64,000 bases of DNA from Watersipora subatra (taxonomy: Eukaryota; Bryozoa; Gymnolaemata; Cheilostomatida; Watersiporidae), in contig NC_088717.1 in assembly GCF_963576615.1 (NCBI RefSeq), positions 15,114,108 through 15,178,107 of the forward strand, written 5' to 3'. The notes below the pieces were generated by a model, which saw nothing but the letters and a program-made list of their open reading frames with translations, searched no databases and was not told where the DNA came from. The number at the start of each line of letters is the position of its first letter. The stretch's first letter is position 1. Both the position numbers and the translations under genes were made by a program. Shown one piece after another: positions 37,201 through 52,200 of the stretch.

Positions 37201-40200
37201 ACCAGTTGTGCAGCAATACCCGCTTTGGTGTAGCTGCGTCAGCCAACACTATGGAGTGAGCCGTGTCAAAACCACATTGTAAAATAGGTAGTCAAAAACA
37301 TACTGTGGAATAAGTAAAGCCAAGATCACACTGCGGAAAAGGTACAGTCAAGCCTTCACTGTAGAATAGGTACATCCAACACCTCACTGTAGAATAGGTA
37401 CAGTCAACACCACACTGTAGAATAGGAACAGTCAATACTACACTGTAGAATAGGTACAGTCAACACACACTGTAAAACAGGTACACTCAACGCCTCACTG
37501 TAGAATAGGTACAGTCAACACTACACTGTAAAACAGGTACACTCAACACCTCACTGTAGAATAGGTACAGTCAACACCACACTGTAGAATAGGAACAGTC
37601 AATACTACACTGTAGAATAGGTACAGTCAACACACACTGTAAAACAGGTACACTCAACGCCTCACTGTAGAATAGGTACAGTCAACACTACACTGTAAAA
37701 CAGGTACACTCAACACATCACTGTAGAATAGGTACAGTCAACACTACACTGGAGAATAGGTACAGTCAACTGCACACTGTAGAATAGATACAGTCAACAC
37801 CTCACTGTAGAATAGATACAGTCAACAGCACACTGTAGAATAGATACAGTCAACACCTCACTGTAGAATAGATACAGTCAACAGCACACTGTAGAATAGA
37901 TACAGTCAACACCCACTGTAGAATGGTTACAGTCAACACCTCACTGGAGAATAGGTACAGTCAACTGCACACTGTAGAATAGGTACAGTCAACACTACAC
38001 TGGAGAATAGGTACAGTCAACTGCACACTGTAGAATAGGTACAGTCAACACTACACTGGAGAATAGGTACAGTCAACTGCACACTGTAGAATAGATACGG
38101 TCAACACCTCACTGTAGAATAGATACAGTCAACAGCACACTGTAGAATAGATACAGTCAACACCCACTGTAGAATGGTTACAGTCAACACCTCACTGGAG
38201 AATAGGTACAGTCAACTGCACACTGTAGAATAGGTACAGTCAACACTACACTGGAGAATAGGTACAGTCAACTGCACACTGTAGAATAGGTACAGTCAAC
38301 ACTACACTGGAGAATAGGTACAGTCAACTGCACACTGTAGAATAGATACGGTCAACACCTCACTGTAGAATAGATACAGTCAACAGCACACTGTAGAATA
38401 GATACAGTCAACACCTCACTGTAGAATAGATACAGTCAATTTCACACTGTAGAATGGTTACAGTCAACACCTCACTGGAGAATAGGTACAGTCAACTGCA
38501 CACTGTAGAATAGATACAGTCAACACCTCACAGTAGACTAGATACAGTCAACACCTAACTGTAGAATAGATACCGTCAACACCTCACTGTAGAATAGATA
38601 CAGTCAGCATCTCACTGTAGAATAGATACAGTCAACACCTCACTGTAGAATAGATACAGTCAGCACTATTTATCCAAATTGAGATGAGATTGTTTGGCTA
38701 GAGGTAAGAGGAATTGACACGGTTGGAACAGAATCCTTATGAATTTGTTGGAGCACAAAAAGCATGCTAGTTAGCATATCCCTAGCCAGTAATTTGAAGT
38801 CTTACATGACTCAAGCCATTAGCAAATAATAAGGCAGCCATGTTAATAAGGACCACCACTCTCATCATAAATGTTCAGCACTGCGAAGAGTTGATCGCTA
38901 GCCTCTTTCCTATTACAAGATCATAAACCTGTCATCGTTAATATTTCAGTTGTCTCAAACCTGTTTACAAACATGTTTCATGCCAACATTAACAAAACCT
39001 GCATACACGTAATGCGAAATTGTTCCGACCACGATTTTTCTCACACGGTTCACCTGTTCAAGCGCATGTGCGAGGCAGAAAATGGCGTTAGTTTCTGCTA
39101 GCAAATTTAAAATTTGCTAGCTAAAACGGAAGCATAGCAGTCAAGTGATAAACAGTGAGATATACAAAGTTCATGTGAGCCAAGGAGGGGATTATGATAG
39201 TGTAATCTCGTGATGTTAAGTGGGATGTGATGTGTTGCAGCGGAGCTGTGCAAGCTGACGAACATGAGCATATTACTACACGAATTATCTGGTGGAGGCT
39301 GGTCATTCCTTCCACGCCCCCAAAAACTTTGTCAATTCTCATCCAAAATATCTGACATAGTACTAAACCTTCAATTACAAACAATTCATAGTCACTTTTG
39401 ATGAGATTCTATGGCAGTCTTAACACCCCACTACACTTCACTTCACATATAATCTTTACTATAATAAGAAGCACATTCGTCTGTTCGTCCGTCCGAAGCC
39501 ACGTTAAGTGAGTTAGGAAAACAATTTGCAACGCACTGAAATCGAACCCAAATATTCAGATTGCCAGCCAAGCACACCACCATCTGCACCACTCGACCAC
39601 CATTCCACATGAGAGAATAATTGTGCGCATAGTTATTACGCATGACAATCTTACAGCACGCAGAGACTGTCAGCAAACTTGTCGACATCTTCATAACACA
39701 TCAAGGTATTATTATAGAAGTTATAGAAGAGGAAAGATAAGCCAATACCATAAAATATGCATACCTCTCTCTCTCTCTCAGCCAACACATAACATATTTA
39801 GTAGTCGATATCCATTCAGAGAGTTGGCAGAGATTAGGTGACCTCACATCCCTCATTATAACTATCAGCCACTGGATGCCACATCACATTAAAATCATTG
39901 ATTTTTATACACACTTGAGCCAAACATCAAATGTTAGACTAAAGATGAATACTTTTCCTTCCACCTACGCTTTGTACAAAGACGGACAGCATATTTATGC
40001 ACTTAGGGAGCCATTGGAGATATGGAATCATTACTACAGCAATTGGCAGCATCCTATAAAAGTGCTGCGTAATATAGTATGACACAGGAATGTCTTGTAG
40101 CATCTCCCCATAATAAAACATTTTAAATGTTCATTATTTTACAATTGAGATGAAGTATAAGATTGAGAAAGCTTATGAATGCTAGGCTATACATCTCTAT

Positions 40201-43200
40201 GCCCCCTCCTACCCTAACGAGGAACATACCTTAGAAAACAAAAATAAAATCTATAAAATTGTAAACTGACAGAACCCTAAGATGTGATAAATGTAAAAGA
40301 AAATGTATACATACAGAAGTGAGCCAAGTAAAAAGATAATATCCAGCTATGGCAGCACCAGTCAAGGCAACCAGCCACATGATGCCGTATAAGAAAGGAT
40401 CTAACAGAATGATAGCGCGCAGCTGCCTGCTCGAGCATAACCTGCCTTGCTCAGCGTGAACGCTTGTCTGATAATCAATGCTTATCAATACTCAAGTAAG
40501 GCTTGTTGGCGTTATAAACTCATAAATGCAGGGAAGGGCAAATCTATAGAAAAATTTGAAAGCTTTTATTTGGAGGTGTAAAAGGCAGCTCATTGTAAAG
40601 TGAAAATTACAAAAACCAGACAATAAAGTTAATAGAGTGAGAAAGCAAAGAAAAGCTAGGAGTGATCAAAGAGAGTTACACAGACATGACCGTAAACATT
40701 GAAGTCAGCATTAGTCGACAATTTCTTGGATAGATAATGTTTTCAAGAAGTTATATGAACAGAGGATGCAACTAGATCTACTTGTACACCTGTATATTGC
40801 AGATCTACTTGTACACCTGTATATTGTAGACCTACTTGTACACCTGTATATTGTAGACCTACTTGTACGCCTGTATATTGTAGACCTACTTGTACACCTG
40901 TATATTGTAGACCTACTTGTACACCTGTATATTGTAGACCTACTTGTACACCTGTATATTGTAGACCTACTTGTACGCCTGTATATTGTAGACCTACTTG
41001 TACACCTGTATATTGTAGATCTACTTGTACACCTGTATATTGTAGACCTACTTGTACGCCTGTATATTGTAGACCTACTTGTACACCTGTATATTGTAGA
41101 CCTACTTGTACACCTGTATATTGCAGATCTACTTGTACACCTGTATATTGCAGATCTACTTGTACACCTGTATATTGCAGATCTACTTGTACACCTGTAT
41201 ATTGTAGACCTACTTGAGTACTTGTACACCTGTATATTGTAGAACTACTTGTACGCCTGTATATTGTAGATCTACTTGTACACCTGTATATTGTAGACCT
41301 ACTTGTACACTTGCATATTGTAGACCTACTTGTACACCTGTATATTGTAGACCTACTTGTACACCTGTATATTGTAGACCTACTTGTACGCCTGTATATT
41401 GTAGACCTACTTGTACACCTGTATATTGTAGACCTACTTGCACACCTGTATATTGTAGACCTACTTGTACACCTGTATATTGTAGACCTACTTGTACACC
41501 TGTATATTGTAGACCTACTTGTACACCTGTATATTGCAGACCTACTTGTACACCTGTATATTGTAGACCTACTTGCTGCAATCAAACTTCCATGCAGCGA
41601 CATTAACTAGACTATACAGTCTCCTGTAGACCTACTCTCCATTAAAATGTCATGTCAAGAGCTAAAAGACTCACGTGTCGGTATTTTGTGGAAAAAGTAG
41701 ACCTTCATCGTAATGTGATTATTGTCAACATATAGCGACACATTAATAACACGTTAACGGCGCAGTAATGACACGGTAACACTAAGGTACGATGAGTTAA
41801 CACCAAAGTAACGTCAATGTAATGCCGAGGTAGCGACGGGGTAACGATGAGATCAGGACGAGGTAGCAATAAGATGCCTTATGCTAATGCATCTAGTACT
41901 TTGAGAGGCTCCCATTTGGGCCCTAACTATATTCTAACTCTATGTTAATCTAACACTATGTTCAAACCATTTCTGCTGGCAGCCCAAAGACATTGAGAAT
42001 ATACAGTATTTAATATCCAGTAATCTCCAGAAGCCTTTAGTTATCAAATACGTGTACTTGTTGAACTAAAGTTGTCTGCCCTACAGAAGAATACTTTCTT
42101 AATTAACCTATGAAGGATGTGTGAATATCATATAGTGATATGTTAAAGGTTTGCTAAAGTCTGCTGTCTATGAATATATTATAAAATAAAGCAATATAAT
42201 ACAATAAAATATATTATAATATAACATAACATATTATAAAACGATATATAATATAGCATAATTTAGTACAGTCCAACCTTCATATACGAAGCCAAGTCAT
42301 GTCAAGATTTGCTTCATATGTTGAAACAAATATTCCTATAAGAATGCATTGTATTTATTTCAATTCATTCCATAATTTACAAACCTAATGATAAATCCTC
42401 CTGGTATTGCGTATAGCATCAAAACAAATGCATTTAATACAACATGTAAAAATGCAAATGCCCAAAAAATGAATATAACGTAAAAGCAAAATTAATAAAA
42501 TGATAATTGATAAACAAAAGGCTTTGATAGCTATTTTACTGCAAGAAAATGAAAAACCGAAGAGCGTTGATACAGAATTAGATGCGCAGTAGAAATACTC
42601 AAACAACTTACTTCAATTTGGACTAGGTCGAGTCTTAACTAACTTACATAGTTTTTTGTTATAGATATATTGCATTATTTTAATATTCACCAGCCTCTTC
42701 ACATTCCCTTACAATAATGCAGCATTTAGAGAGAGACTCTCCAGGTCAAACCACGAAAATTACTTCAGGTGGTTAGCAAACATCGGATTAAATTGTATAT
42801 AATGTATTTCAGAAATATGTACACTGAGGTGCTTGAAAGCAGAGAATTGACTGAATAACATAAAATGATAGAATATGACATACATAAATTATACATAAAT
42901 AATATATCTTGAAATATACTGTAATAACTTAATATAATATCAGATAATATGACACAATGTAGGAGTATCACTTTATCATCACACTTTAGTGAAGATTTTA
43001 TTACAAACTGATTGGATAATGTTGATTCCATAGTAAATGTGTACGTGTACTTATACTTTGTACTTGAAGGTAATTAACTCATTCACGTAAATAACTCAGA
43101 ATAAAGTTTTAATTTTTATATGAATAGCTTTTATCCCATTAAAATCAGGCGCTGCTATGCTATTTAATTACAATATTTCTAATATCCAGATAAGCAAGTT

Positions 43201-46200
43201 CATGAAAAAGCAGTGCAAAATATTACTTTCTATTCTAATATCCAGATAAACCAAAATTACAAAAGACAAACTCACCCGAACAAATGTAGAAGGAAACCAG
43301 CCTGCCTCATGCTGCCCTTCGATGTCATCATTGGAGGCGGTTGGAGTGACGGACCTTCGGCCCCACCACCAGTCTTTATCACTCTTGTCAAGCACCTGAA
43401 ATGTGCAGTTTGGTGATAGACAAACAACTGTCAAACTGCTGGTAAAAAATATGTGATGGAATGAAGGTCAAGGTTAAATATGGTCAATGCTCAGATAATA
43501 AACTGGTCGTAATGGATACAATCCCAATAATAATAATAACAGTTAATTGATGCTAGATTTGTGGTCGGCGCATTTAAAAAATGTATAATTAGAATGGGAA
43601 ACAAATGGGCAATCATTGAGGTCTATGCATATTGATGAATTCGGAGTTATCCCCTACACGCCAATTTCAATGATATTTGATTGTTAGAGTGACTAGCCTA
43701 TCAATTAAAAACAAACCCATAAAATAATTTTTAGCATTCACTGAGCACATATGTTATACAGCAAGCAGCCATTATCGTAGCCTACTCCGATCAACTGTTT
43801 ACAAAGAACTTGGAATACAGTTTTAAGTACGTGTCGAAAAACCGACGCCTTATCACCGCCAACGAGGCTTTACTAACTCAGTTACCTTGTGGAATCCTGC
43901 ACCCTAGAAATCGCAGACTACTGTAATTATTCTACGAGTGTTAATCATATACGACTGAAATCTGAACGGTAAACAAGAACGTCACATAGAACATCCCAAC
44001 ACGCAGAGAATCCAGAGGTACAGCTGACCATTAGCTCCTTCCACCAAGAGTACATTACATTTTACTCTCCGTTAGACTGTGAAATACACACAGCAGGTAG
44101 GTCTAATCACAATACTGGCAACTGTTCATAAATCTATACGCATAAATTTCAAAGCTTGTCGTTTGTGTGTACGTATGTTTGTGTGTCCTTTGGTATGTCC
44201 GGCTATGGCTATAAAAATCTCGGAATTAAAAACTCATATTATACTGAATTTGAACTCACAAAGAATGCAACCGCAGATTAGTAATCCAATTGTCTAACCA
44301 TGAGTTTACGATGCTCTTACAATGAACAGCTCCTCCTATATACTGCATACACCCTGTTCTTTGTTGCACTAGCTAAATGTTGTATTAATTGAAAACCTAT
44401 TAACTCTGTTAACTGCTTTTTTGTGTTTTCGTGAATTTCTTTTTCTGGTTTTTCGTAAGGTTCAATTGTTAAATCGTGGTCAAGACTTTTCACAATTGTA
44501 TTATCTCGAGTGGGAATAGCCTCTACATTCTCTCTCCATTCGGTCAGACAAAGACAATCTGATATCTTATTTTTACATTTGTACCAGTATCAAGAGGTAC
44601 CAGTATCGTCGTATTCAAAGTTTTGATATATAGCTTCTGCTAGAACAGTAACCTTTTTATACACACACTTCTACCCAAGAATTGTTATTATTAATTTAAC
44701 ATATTCAGGATTTTTATTTTGTTTTCCCAGTTCAAAATTTTTATTTTGTTTTCCCAGTTCAAATTAATCGTATCATTACCAAATCATCTTTTAACGTAAT
44801 TATAGCAAAACAGGCTTAATTTAGCTATTAATTAGTAATTACTTCACATTTACATTTAAACTTTTTATACTTGTTTCACTTTGTTTCTTAATTTATTGGA
44901 CCAGCACAAAACGATTTCCTCATTATAATATGTTTATTACTAATATAAAGTTTTAATGAATAGACAGTCTATTGGGTGTCTACACTATATAATTACAGGA
45001 AACAGACTATTTGCTCATAAATTAAGCATTCAATATATAAGGTCAAAGCTATACATAAAGCTGAATAAACATAATAGCACACTCATGATATGAAGTTGGA
45101 AAGTTACAGTTGTTTGACAAAGTTTGAAAGCCTTTAGTTGTTTTATGTTATCTCCTTATGTATTTAAACTGCAAAAAACACTTTTATCATGATATGAAGT
45201 TTGAAAGTTGGCATTGTACCTTTGTTATGTTAAATAAAAATAAATTTTTTGTGCAAAGACTTTTATTACCCGCGCAACGCCGGGCATCCAGCTAGTCTAG
45301 CTATAAAGAACTCACCATGATCACATCTCCAACACGAAAAGACAACTCCTCTGGCTCATTAGTCACGTGATGCCAAAGAGGGTCAGCGATTGCGAGAGAC
45401 GGTAGTTCTAAGTGTCTGTGAGAACGCAACTCTAGTGAAGCAATGTCTCCAACTGCCCGGCAAATACCTGTTCGGAAAAAAAACGCCAATAATAAAGTGC
45501 CTGGCTGTTTGAGCAAAAGGCACATTGACAAACCAGTATTATCATGTGAAACGAAAAAGAAGAAAAATTGTTGAAGTTGATACAACAATGACAACAATAG
45601 TTTAAACAAATAATAAGATCAGAAACACACAAACTCTAAAGCGAAAACACACATCAAATTAGGAGAAGAATAAAGAATGGCGGTGTTCAGATGTAACAGC
45701 AATATGTTATAAAACAGCAAATCACAGACTTGGCAGCGGCAGCAGTAGAATAGCGGTGTGCTTACTTAAGCTGTGTATATAAAAAGCCGAAGCAAGGCAA
45801 ATTATGAGGTGCTGCCAAGAAATTTGATGAACAAGCTTACCTGAGGTATACACAGACCTCCCCAACAGCATCACTAAATATAACCAGCACTATGCAGTCA
45901 AAAGTCAAAACTTGATCATGGCTCAAGTATTCCATTAGATATACATGTAACGAAATCAATTATAACAAACTAACAAAACCGAAGGAGTTGTCTCCTCACA
46001 CACTTTACTGAAGTAGAAGACAATTCTTCATCAAGTTGCACTGTAGCAACATTTAAGGCTGGTTCACACTATATCGCCATATCTTGGCGTTGATGCCACA
46101 ATACTTCGGTGATCATCAATGATAACAATGTTCACACTCTCACAAACCCATCCGCTTGTGCATCAGCAAATACTCCGTGACGTAGTGTTCTCATTTATCT

Positions 46201-49200
46201 TTTTAAATTTTTGCAAACAAACCTCTTTGTTTCGTGTGCTTGAATCAAATACTAGTCTCGCAGCAACTATCATAAATGAAAATAAATAGATCCCATTGTC
46301 CGCGGCCGCGATTACTATCGTCGCAATGGTTCACATTAAAAAGGTGGTGGTCGATGCTTGGCAAAATATTGGGAAAGTTTGACAGCTGCTAACTTTCCGA
46401 CGTATCCGCGTTGCTTCATCGATGCTATCGGTTTACAGTTCACATAATCAAGGATGATCGCCGAAAGGAAAACACCGTCATACAGCAATATAGTGTAAAA
46501 AAACATTTACACGTACCATTTATATTTTTAAGTAAACGTAAAGTAAAGCCAACCCGGAGTTGTTTTTTCTTTTTCACAGTTTTTCACGGATCAAGCTTCA
46601 AACTTTTCCTACCCTTCTCACAGCTAAAGTTCATTTGTTAACCCTTTGACTGCCACATTATTCGTGATGACAAGTGCTACAGATTGTTGTTTAAATAAAA
46701 ATACAATCGTCTAGGCTCTAATTCATATTTCATAAATGCTAGCCATTTTATTTTACTGCTGGAAGTGTTAAGTTGATGTGGAACAGTTTGGACAAGCAAG
46801 AATAAATTAATGCAGATTTATATTGATATGACATAATATAAACATAAAACAGACAAGAAATGTAAGAAACGTAAGATTGACGAACAAACAAATTTGTCTC
46901 ATTCAGAATATGGTTATCGATAGTAGAGACTTCCTATAGTTAAAGACAATGAGTTCTCGAACAAAGAAAGGTTTCAAATTCAACATAAAAACTGCAATGT
47001 AACAACATTAGACATAAAATACCATACAGAAATGTAAGTCTTTTTTTACAAAAATGGATGGTTTCAGATTATTGACTTTTGCAAAACATCATTTCTTCTA
47101 TTAGTGAGAAAAGCAATTATCTAGCAAAATAGCGTTTCTTTTTAATACTTCATCAATGTATAGAAATTTATACTGTGATGAAACTTGGGCTAAGAAGGCC
47201 GTCACAAAATTTTAAGTGTTGATAAATCTTAAAGAAGTATTTGCAACATCGCAACTCATTGGGGTGCTATTTTGCCGTTATCCATTTCTTTAAGCACTAT
47301 TTATTAAATACTCTTCGTAATTGCCTAAAACTGCTTCAAAGGTGATCTAAATATCTTTTTAATGCAAATATATCAAATTTGTAAATATTTTGAAAACACA
47401 TTATACTCATTTACCCACCAATAAGTTTCATCGATTCTGAGCCATTGCAGATTCGCAGAAATGCGAAATTGACACTCGAGCCATTCGAGTGTTTGTGCAG
47501 ATATGCGAAAATGGCAACCAAAGGGTTAAACAAAGAACTAACAAATGTTTCTTGTTCCATGATAGGTTTTTTCAAAGTTTTATAGTATTTCAGTGTTTTC
47601 AATGGCAACAGCTCGCTGCATTCATACAAAGTTAGTAAATATTAACAATATGATTTAAAATAGTTACAAATATGATTGCATTTCCACTTTATAATACACT
47701 AGTAAATCAATATATCGTAACAAACATAACTTGGAGTTCGACTACTTCTGTACCATCTTTTTGTTGCACCTTTATTTATCTGACAGACCAAAGGCTCTAC
47801 ACCCATTACAGAGAAGCATGTCGAGCAGCCAAGTCAAGCAGCCATGTCAAGCAGCCTCCGAAGGATAATAAAGACTACAGTAGCTATTCCATTTTATCTG
47901 GTTCTGATTGTTAAAAACGGGTTTAGGGTTTCTTAAACTAGAGTAATTATTTGATGGATTATAACAATCCTGCTAAACATGTTCAGGGTCCGTAATTAAC
48001 TCTCATGCTAAAATTACACACCATTACAAAGCGTGATGAAATATAATTTGAAATATCGTTAATGAATAATGACAAGATGGTAAAAAGAGACGCAGCCATG
48101 CTGTAGCAGCATCTCGCGCTGATCGAAGACAGGAGGCAAATAAAGACTATTTCCATAGACTTACTCGCCAACTGTTTGCTGAAATTCTGCCGGATGTTAT
48201 CGTGTACCAGTCGGTCTGGCTCACTCTTACTCCGACATCTGGTGTGAGGCCTCGAGCTAGATATACTATGCAATGATGACACGGAGTGCTTGGAGGGAAG
48301 ATTTCTCACTTTGATTGGATGAGGTTGTGACATCTAAAGCAGAAGGTTACAATTACTTGTGAATTTGTGAAAATGGTGTTTAGTTAATGTAGATAACGAA
48401 TGTGAAAATGTGCAGATATGAAAATATGAAATTTTACACACTTTTACAAATAAGGCTTGATGAGACGGCATGGAGGAAGTCTTGTGCCGGCAGGAAGTCA
48501 AAGATTTACAGCACTTCATAGTGAGTTTACCAAAAAATAATTAAAAAATTCTTTCAATCATGGTTAATTGTAAAAAGGAAATTGGACTGACGGAAATTGG
48601 ACTGAAAAAAATTGGACTGAAAAAAAATGGACGGAAAAATTGAAATGACCAAAATTGGACTGAAAAAAATTGGACCGACAAAAATTAGACGGGCGAAAAT
48701 TGAACAGCCGAAAGTTGGACTGACAGGAATTGGACGTCAAGCTGCCAATCGAAAAATATGTGATAAAAACATGATCAAAGACTCCATGATGGATTATTCC
48801 CTTTGGATATGATGCCAATTGTAATGGCGAACTGATGCAAGGTTAGTGATGGCTGCATGAAAAAAATCTATCATCAACATGGGATTCGAGATGAATAATT
48901 GTTGATAAACGTGTTGATGAACGTGTCTTGATGACTTGGAGTTATCCCCTACACATATTTTAATTTCAATTAATTGCTATGACTTTTCTAAACAATCATT
49001 CTCTGCTTATACATTATGATGTACTGTCTTTTCACATGAGTGAAAAGATCACTTTTTAAAACCTAGCTACAAATGAACCTAAAATTTCATACAATTGCCT
49101 TTCTTTAGAAAACGTATGGCTAGAACACTATTGCAATGGACACTCAATGTGAGACGAAAGACTGCTGCAAATGAGACAACAGAAAAAAATCAATGCAGAT

Positions 49201-52200
49201 TGTAACGATTTATAAAACTGAACGGTGCCTCAATAAATCAATGATATGAGAAATGAGATATCAATTGTCAATATCAATGATATGACAAAAGGCTTTAGCT
49301 AACAGCCTAACACTAAGGCTTTTCTGTCAATCTGCCTGAGAAACTATTACACTACTACAGGAAATGAGTTGAGACTAACTTCCCACACATAATTCAACTC
49401 TATAATTCAATTCCCCACTGTATAATATGGAATGCAAAGAGCTTTAACCACAGCTCAGCAGAACCTCTTGGCCTTCATTATTTCCCTGCAGACAATTTTA
49501 CACCATCACCTGTAATGCTAATTACCAAATCAGACACCATTCAAATTTAAAACGATTCAGTGATAGACGGCTATAGGGATATTAGACGGTTGTAGGGATA
49601 TTAGACGCCTGTAGGGATATTAGACGGTTGTAGGGATATTAGACGGTTGCAGGGATATTAGACGCCTGTAGGGATATTAGACGGTTGTAGGGATATTAGA
49701 CGGTTGTAGGAATATTAGACGGTTGTAGGGATATTAGACGGCTGCAGGGATATTAGACGGCTGCAAGGATATTATACGGCTGTAGGGATATTATACGGTT
49801 GTAGGGATATTAGACAGCTGCAGGGATATTAGACGGCTGTAGGGATATTATACGGCTGTAGGGATATTATACGGCTGCAAGGATATTAGACGGCTGCAAG
49901 GATATTAGACGGTTGTAGGGATATTAGACGGCTGTAGGGATATTATACGGCTGCAGGGATATTACACGGCTGCAGGGATATTAGACAGCTGCAAGGATAT
50001 TATAGACGGTTGTAGGGATATTAGACGCCTGTAAGGATAGCATTTCAAGCAATAAACATTTGCGTAGTTGTCTTTGTGCAAAGCAACAGATCAAAAAGTA
50101 CGTGAAACCGGCTCATTATAAAATTAAATATGCGTACTCTTAAACGCTTCAAGTTAATATGCTGACTTTTTAAATACTTCAGTAAAATTTTGGCTTAAAA
50201 CATTGGCAATGCTCACTTGAGATAATTAGATTTAAAAACAATACCTCCACATCGTCATAAACAAGGCTCAACGAAAACTTTAAATATGAAAAACAACGTA
50301 ACGATAACATATAAAATTTACCAGCTATTTGCATGGACCAGATTGGCATTTGTCATTGATATGCGCTGTTACTCGTGAGCAAGCACACCAAATGACTAAA
50401 ATCATTTTGTGAGAGAAATTCAGAGAATTTTCTCACAAAGAGGTCTGTTTCATAATCACTATCTATAGATTGACCACAGCCATTCCTGCTTCAACACTCA
50501 TGCTATTCAAGTTAAGGCTTACCCGCCTATTGTCCCGAGTAAAGCTGTGTTTTGAGTTGAAAGATCGAAGTGCCGTCACTGCATCACCAAACTCCTACAA
50601 GCGGCATAAATATCCACCATAAATATTCACCAACCATACACACATGTCTCCTACCGTACAAGAACAAGTTGTGTCGGAACAGATATAAGATAATAAAATA
50701 TGATACACAATAATATATAATGTAATATACTATAATATATTAGATCATACAACATAACTAGCTGGATGCCCGGCGTTGCAATTTTGGTAGTGAAGAAAAT
50801 TAACTTTTAATCAGCATATTCAACATCAAAATTTATTATTCTAACTTTTAAATCAAAGTGATTGTTTATTTCTGTGAACTGTGCTGTTTATTTTTATTGC
50901 ATTTATTTCTGTGTAATTCATATCATACCGGCTGCAGTGCCTATTATAGATCTCTACTGATTGAAATAAATGTGTTGGCTATATGAAGCATTTTTCTTCT
51001 GGTAAGCCTTTACAGATTTTCCTTCAGGTAAGCCTTCACAGATCTTTCTTCTAGTATAACACATAAAACTAGCCGAAGTGTTCAGCATGAAGCCATCAAA
51101 GATTGACATGTATTTCATGGTATAGCAAGGTAGACAATGTAGTGTATTGGATAAGCACCCTGTTTTGGATAAACACACGGTATTGGTATTGGTGTATTGG
51201 CTGTCAGCAGAACTAAAGGTTGTGAGTTCAAAACCAGTTCACAGCAGATTTCTCATTTTTAAAACTTTAGAGCTAGACAGACGGATGTACAGACGGATGG
51301 ACAAACATTAAGATTTATATATATATAAGATATAAAATACATATATGTATCTTATATGTACATATAGATATGTCAATAAGCAAAGTCTTGGTATCTTTTA
51401 AAAGAAAAGCCATTTTTACCCTGGAAATTTTTATATGGGAATATATTTATTGCTACAGAGTCGATTGCAGCAATCGACTCTAGCAATTAAGTGACATATT
51501 TAATTGCTAGAATTAAGTTACATATTTAAAGACCACAAGCTTTATTCTCCATTGAGATATCACTTACTAAAGTAAACTCGGTGCCCCTTCTGGTGACAAC
51601 AAAGACTAAGCGCATAAACGCAATAGATATATCATGCAGAGAGGCAGACAACTCCATTTTTATAAACATGCGGATATGGAGTTGCAGAGAGCTGCCAGCC
51701 TATATTAAATACAAAAAGTTATTCGAAGCCTATGGACATAGTGAAGTGGGTGGTGAGTGAAAGCGCAAGGTCGGTTCAAGGTCGAACTATGTAGCCAACC
51801 TCCACCCCTCAGGAAACAGAAGCAATCTGCGCACTAATTATGGGCCATGATATTCAGTATCGACGTGTTGGCATTATTCTATAGTCGAGCAAGTTTGCAG
51901 GACATTTACACTGCCACTTCTCATTGGTTAATGTTGTTAATGATGAGCACATTTTATGCACATTATAAAGTTAATAAAAACGATAAGCCGTATCACAATA
52001 TTCTTGAAGAATAATATAAATAGAAAGGAAACATAGAAAATGAACTTTTGAATGTAACGATAATAGTCAAAGGGCTGCCCGAGCTCTCTTTCAAAATACT
52101 AAACTTTTATAACGGTCATATATATTATTAACCATTCAAAATTATTATAAAATAAAATAATAATTATTTGTTTTTAGAATTGTTATATTTTATAAAATAT

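Noticed and set aside
37270-38667. CRISPR-like array
   Set aside because: The units are contiguous tandem copies without unique spacers, in an animal intron.
40711-41610. Long ORFs (up to 286 codons) on both strands with RSTIYRCTS or QYTGVQV repeats
   Set aside because: They are produced by a 27-bp minisatellite with a period of nine codons, open on both strands and lying in a RhoGEF intron. There is no family similarity or gene structure.
47983-48164. Extension of the minus ORF past the RhoGEF exon at 48165-48333
   Set aside because: The GTAAGT donor at 48164 ends the exon, and the SH3 exon joins in phase.
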